64,000 nt of DNA from Enterococcus silesiacus. GTDB taxonomy: Bacteria > Bacillota > Bacilli > Lactobacillales > Enterococcaceae. The notes beneath the pieces were generated by a model that saw only the letters and a program-made list of their open reading frames with translations, was not told the origin of the DNA and made no database searches. The position numbers were made by a program, and so were the translations under genes. The stretch lies in contig CP013614.1 in assembly GCA_001465115.1 (NCBI GenBank), positions 1,612,001-1,676,000 of the forward strand. Direction: 5' to 3'. Position 1 is the stretch's first letter. Each line of letters opens with the position of its first letter. This document shows, in pieces, positions 60,881 to 64,000 of this stretch.

Positions 60881-63800
60881 TTAAGCCGTTTGATAGGTCA
60901 CTTGACTCTGACCATTTCCATTTGTTTTAATTTGTAGTTGTTGCGGAATTCTTGCTTTTAACTCACTTACATGACTGATAATACCGATCATTCTTCCTTC
61001 GTTTTCGATTGTTTCCAGCGCTTCCATGGCCATTTCTAAAGCCTCTTCATCTAAAGACCCAAAACCTTCATCAATGAACAACGCTTCGATTAAGACACCG
61101 CCTGCGTGCTCTTGGATTACTTCTGCTAACGAGAGGGCTAACGCTAATGCTGCAATGAAGCTTTCTCCACCAGATAGCGTATGGGCACTGCGCGCGCTTC
61201 CCGCATTATCGTCATAAACATTGATTTCAAGCCCTGTTTGATTTTTATAGCTGCCTGAATCTTGATTCAATTCAAACTGATAGCGATTATTTGTCAATAA
61301 TCCTAAACGTTGATTAGCTACTTTCAAAACTTCTTCTAAATAGGTTTGTAAAACATATCTTTCCAAGCTGGTCTTTCTTGGATTATCGCCATTGACTGTT
61401 GCAGTCAGCTGATGTAACGCGGTAACTTCTTCCCATTGCTGCTCAACTGAGGTAATCAATTCTTTTACTTGCTGTTGAATCGTTTCATTAGCCTGCATTT
61501 TTTCTTGCTGCTGATAATAACTAGCTTCTTTTGCTTCGATCAATGATCTCAGTTTTTCTATTTCATCCAGAATAGTTGCTAACTCTGGCTGCTCTTTATT
61601 TTCTAGCTTTTGTTCTAGTTCTTTTAATTGAAAAACAAGTTGATCTTTTTTCTTATCAAAAGCTGTCAATTCTTCTTTGATTGTTTCAAGTTTTGGCACT
61701 TCTCTTAGCAAGACACGAAGCATTTTTTCATCTAGATCAAAGCTTGAGTCTTCTATTGCCTCAGCTAATTGCTTTTCTAATGACCTTTTCTCAGTTAGAT
61801 TGGTTGTTTTTTCTTTGGTAAGGTGTTCTTCGCTATTTTTTAGCAAAAGCTGATTTTCTTTGGATTTAGCTAAACAATCTGCAATTTCTTGCTTTTGTTG
61901 CTCCCATTGTTCAACTTGTTGTTCAAGTTGGGTTTTAGTTTCAGTGATATCAGCTAAAGAAAGATTATCTTCACCTAATTGTTCTATAATCGTTGTGATT
62001 TTCGTTTGGTTTGCCGCTTGTTCCTGTTGCTTCTCACGGACAACTTCTTCTTGTCTCAATACTTTTGCTTGGTGATCTTTGACTGTTTTTTCAAGCTCAT
62101 TGATTCTATGCTTAGCAGTTTTGATTCGTTCAGCTTCGCGCTCAAGTTCGTCAGCTGTCACCTCAAACTCAGCGGTTACTTGTTCAATTTCAGCAGCGGT
62201 TAAAGGAGTGTTTAAGATTAGGTTTTGTTTTTCTTTTAATTGCTCAATTAATGTATTGACTTTGCTCTTTTGCTGCTTTGTTTCTTGCTGTAATTCTTGC
62301 TCTGTAGTGTGATATTGAACTATTTGAGCTTGTAATTTTGCAACTGTTGCAGCTTGCTTTTGAGCTGCTTGCTCCAACTCGTCTAATTGATTTTCTAGTG
62401 ACTGGATTTCTTCTAGTGAAAATTCTTGATGCTCATTTTGCTTTGGATGCTCGACCGAACCACAGACTGGACAAGGTTCCCCTTCGACTAAAAATAAACT
62501 TAGCCGACTGATTTGCATTTTTGCCCATTGGCTTTTTTGACTTTTAACTTGCTTATCAAGCGTTTCTTGCATTACTTCTGCTTGTTTAAGTTCCGTTTTC
62601 AGTTTACTCAGCTGCTGTTCAGTAGCTATTTTTTTTGCTGCAAGTTGTTGCAGATTTTCCCAGCTTTCTAAAAATGTCAGCCATTGTGTGTGATGACGCT
62701 CTAATTTTAATTGTTCATTTTCGATCTGAGCCTGTCGTTCTATAACCATGAGCTCTTTTTGATAGTCTTGCTCAGCACTTATCTGCATTGCTTTGATTTC
62801 TTCAAGTTGTTTAACTAATGCTTCAAGCTCTAAACGATTTGCTTTCGATGTATTCGTTAATTTGGCTTTTTCTTCATACAAAGGCAATTGAAATTGCAGC
62901 TTTGCTAGCCTAGCCTTGTTTTGTTCCATTACTATAGTCAGTGCTAAAACTTCTTGTTGCTGCTGTTCCCACTGCTGAATTGATTGTTCTTGTGTCTCTT
63001 GTTCTGTTTGATTTACTTTGAGTTCTTGCTCGTATGTTGTGATCAAACTAGCCTTTTCATCGATTTTTTCGATCAGTCCTTGATGATTTTTTACCCATTG
63101 AAGTTGCTGTTCTTCCATTCGAAGTTTGTTGATCATTTCAGCTGCTTGTTCAAGCTCTTCTTTTTGGCTTTTGAGTTGATTTTGTTTAGCAAAATCATTC
63201 AAAAGTTCCTCTAAGGTAAACTTTTCTTGCTCTTTTACGTGTTTTTGTTCCTTCAATACGGTTAATTCGTTCTGTTGAACAAGTTGTTGCTTGATCATCG
63301 TTTCTTGTTGGTGCATAAGCGCACTTAATTGCTGCTCTACAGACTGCTCTTCCACTATTGGCTCATTCCAATGTAATTGATCTAACTTTACCTGAATCGT
63401 TTGTTGGGTAGCTTCGATTGCCTTATTGACGGTCTTTAACTGGTTCTTAAGCTGATCATTCAACGTTTGATACAATTGTGTACCAAACAAATTGCGAAGT
63501 ACTTTTTCTTTATCATTACTGTTTGCGATCAAAAATGTCCTAAACTCACCTTGGGGCAAGAGAACAATTTGAGCAAACTGAGTTGCGTCTAAATGGAGGA
63601 GTTCTTGGATAAAGCTATCGACTTCACGACGCTTTGTATATTCTCTAAGTTCTTTACCCAAATGGTCTTTAACAATCAATGAAATCTTGGCGCTTTGAGT
63701 CCGAGTACCATCACCGCGCTTTTTAAACAACTCTTGTTCTGGCTTTCTCTTGATATCATAAAAATAATCACCATGGGAAAAAGCCAAATGAACTTCGGTC

Positions 63801-64000
63801 GGCTCTGATGGGTCGGCAAAAGTTGAACGCATCTCTTTGCCTTGACGCAGCTTTCCTGAGCTTTCGCCAAATAAAGCATAGCTCATCCCGTCAAAAATGG
63901 TTGTTTTCCCCGAACCAGTTTTTCCACTGATCAGAAATAAGGAAGAATCCTCAAATTTACTAAAATCAATGGTTTCATCAATATAAGGTCCAAAGTTTTT
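60881..64000 (-). CDS. sbcC: Exonuclease subunit SbcC, 5' end beyond the window
   Basis: The frame remains open to base 64000 with no start: the first visible residues KNFGPYIDETIDFSKFEDSSLFLISGKTGSGKTT (core GKTGSGKTT, Walker A) are the usual SbcC N-terminus, so fewer than about ten residues are missing; an internal ATG at 63886 lies after the Walker A and cannot be the start. About 1040 residues are visible, with two long coiled coils flanking the zinc hook CPVCGSVEHP and a C-terminal LSGGESFIAALALALSLAE plus IEALFIDEGFGSLDEEAL. It forms the SbcCD nuclease that opens hairpins and blocked ends; sbcD is expected just outside the window. Confidence 0.96.
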   Translation of the reverse strand, partial: KNFGPYIDETIDFSKFEDSSLFLISGKTGSGKTTIFDGMSYALFGESSGKLRQGKEMRSTFADPSEPTEVHLAFSHGDYFYDIKRKPEQELFKKRGDGTRTQSAKISLIVKDHLGKELREYTKRREVDSFIQELLHLDATQFAQIVLLPQGEFRTFLIANSNDKEKVLRNLFGTQLYQTLNDQLKNQLKTVNKAIEATQQTIQVKLDQLHWNEPIVEEQSVEQQLSALMHQQETMIKQQLVQQNELTVLKEQKHVKEQEKFTLEELLNDFAKQNQLKSQKEELEQAAEMINKLRMEEQQLQWVKNHQGLIEKIDEKASLITTYEQELKVNQTEQETQEQSIQQWEQQQQEVLALTIVMEQNKARLAKLQFQLPLYEEKAKLTNTSKANRLELEALVKQLEEIKAMQISAEQDYQKELMVIERQAQIENEQLKLERHHTQWLTFLESWENLQQLAAKKIATEQQLSKLKTELKQAEVMQETLDKQVKSQKSQWAKMQISRLSLFLVEGEPCPVCGSVEHPKQNEHQEFSLEEIQSLENQLDELEQAAQKQAATVAKLQAQIVQYHTTEQELQQETKQQKSKVNTLIEQLKEKQNLILNTPLTAAEIEQVTAEFEVTADELEREAERIKTAKHRINELEKTVKDHQAKVLRQEEVVREKQQEQAANQTKITTIIEQLGEDNLSLADITETKTQLEQQVEQWEQQKQEIADCLAKSKENQLLLKNSEEHLTKEKTTNLTEKRSLEKQLAEAIEDSSFDLDEKMLRVLLREVPKLETIKEELTAFDKKKDQLVFQLKELEQKLENKEQPELATILDEIEKLRSLIEAKEASYYQQQEKMQANETIQQQVKELITSVEQQWEEVTALHQLTATVNGDNPRKTSLERYVLQTYLEEVLKVANQRLGLLTNNRYQFELNQDSGSYKNQTGLEINVYDDNAGSARSAHTLSGGESFIAALALALSLAEVIQEHAGGVLIEALFIDEGFGSLDEEALEMAMEALETIENEGRMIGIISHVSELKARIPQQLQIKTNGNGQSQVTYQTA

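Overview
The window looks like chromosomal DNA of a low-GC Lactobacillales bacterium, most likely an Enterococcus or close relative. This is inferred from the Thr/Glu-rich glucosaminidase autolysin, the split coaB/coaC with an adjacent PanT-type S component, the Fem-type interpeptide ligase, PotD without a lipobox, and the conserved Firmicutes order trpS-spxA-mecA-coiA-pepF-spxH-CYTH-relQ-nadK-rluD. I see no phage, insertion sequence, CRISPR array, rRNA or tRNA gene. Most genes are housekeeping genes; the accessory content is mainly in the first 21 kb.

Layout. 1-816: 5' part of an autolysin gene (minus strand) behind a long structured leader that partly resembles a c-di-AMP (ydaO) riboswitch. 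1.5-6.05 kb: an ECF-type sigma factor, a membrane protein, a BcrA-type ABC transporter and an acyltransferase; an identical bipartite motif precedes both the sigma gene and the acyltransferase gene. 6.2-11 kb: an operon of a secreted GH43 enzyme, a small Ser/Thr/Glu-rich membrane-anchored protein, a SipW-type signal peptidase and a TasA/CalY-like SipW substrate. 11.3-20.6 kb: AraC regulator, GH35 beta-galactosidase, YesMN-like two-component system and a CUT1 sugar ABC transporter without its own ATPase. Together with the GH43 enzyme this suggests use of a beta-1,3-galactose-containing glycan. 20.9-25.5 kb: potABCD and a cupin-type XRE regulator. 26.4-29.4 kb: quinone oxidoreductase, coaB, coaC, panT. 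29.5-40.6 kb: Fem ligase, queT with a preQ1-I riboswitch, lipid kinase, trans-sulfuration enzyme, recD2, phosphatase, VOC protein behind a tandem 121-bp repeat, trmL, a candidate small RNA or attenuator, rlmA, cutC. 40.6-42.1 kb: TetR regulator with two matching operators beside what looks like a decayed ABC efflux gene. 42.2-53.4 kb: mgtE-rluD-nadK-relQ operon, CYTH protein, spxH, pepF, coiA, mecA, spxA, trpS. 53.5-64 kb: multidrug-type ABC exporter, small membrane proteins, HAD hydrolase, SWIM/SNF2 helicase and most of sbcC (its 5' end lies beyond the window).

The genes fall into a few physiological groups: envelope maintenance (autolysin, ECF module, Fem ligase, ABC exporters), glycan foraging with possible surface fibre display (GH43/SipW/TasA, GH35, ABC, two catabolite-repression-like sites), polyamine, pantothenate, queuosine-precursor and Mg2+ uptake, and stress control (RelQ alarmone synthetase; SpxA with the adaptors SpxH and MecA). 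Several start codons given here differ from the longest reading frame because a Shine-Dalgarno sequence, promoter or operator falls inside the longer version; the reasons are given per gene. Function calls come from reading motifs by eye, without database searches.
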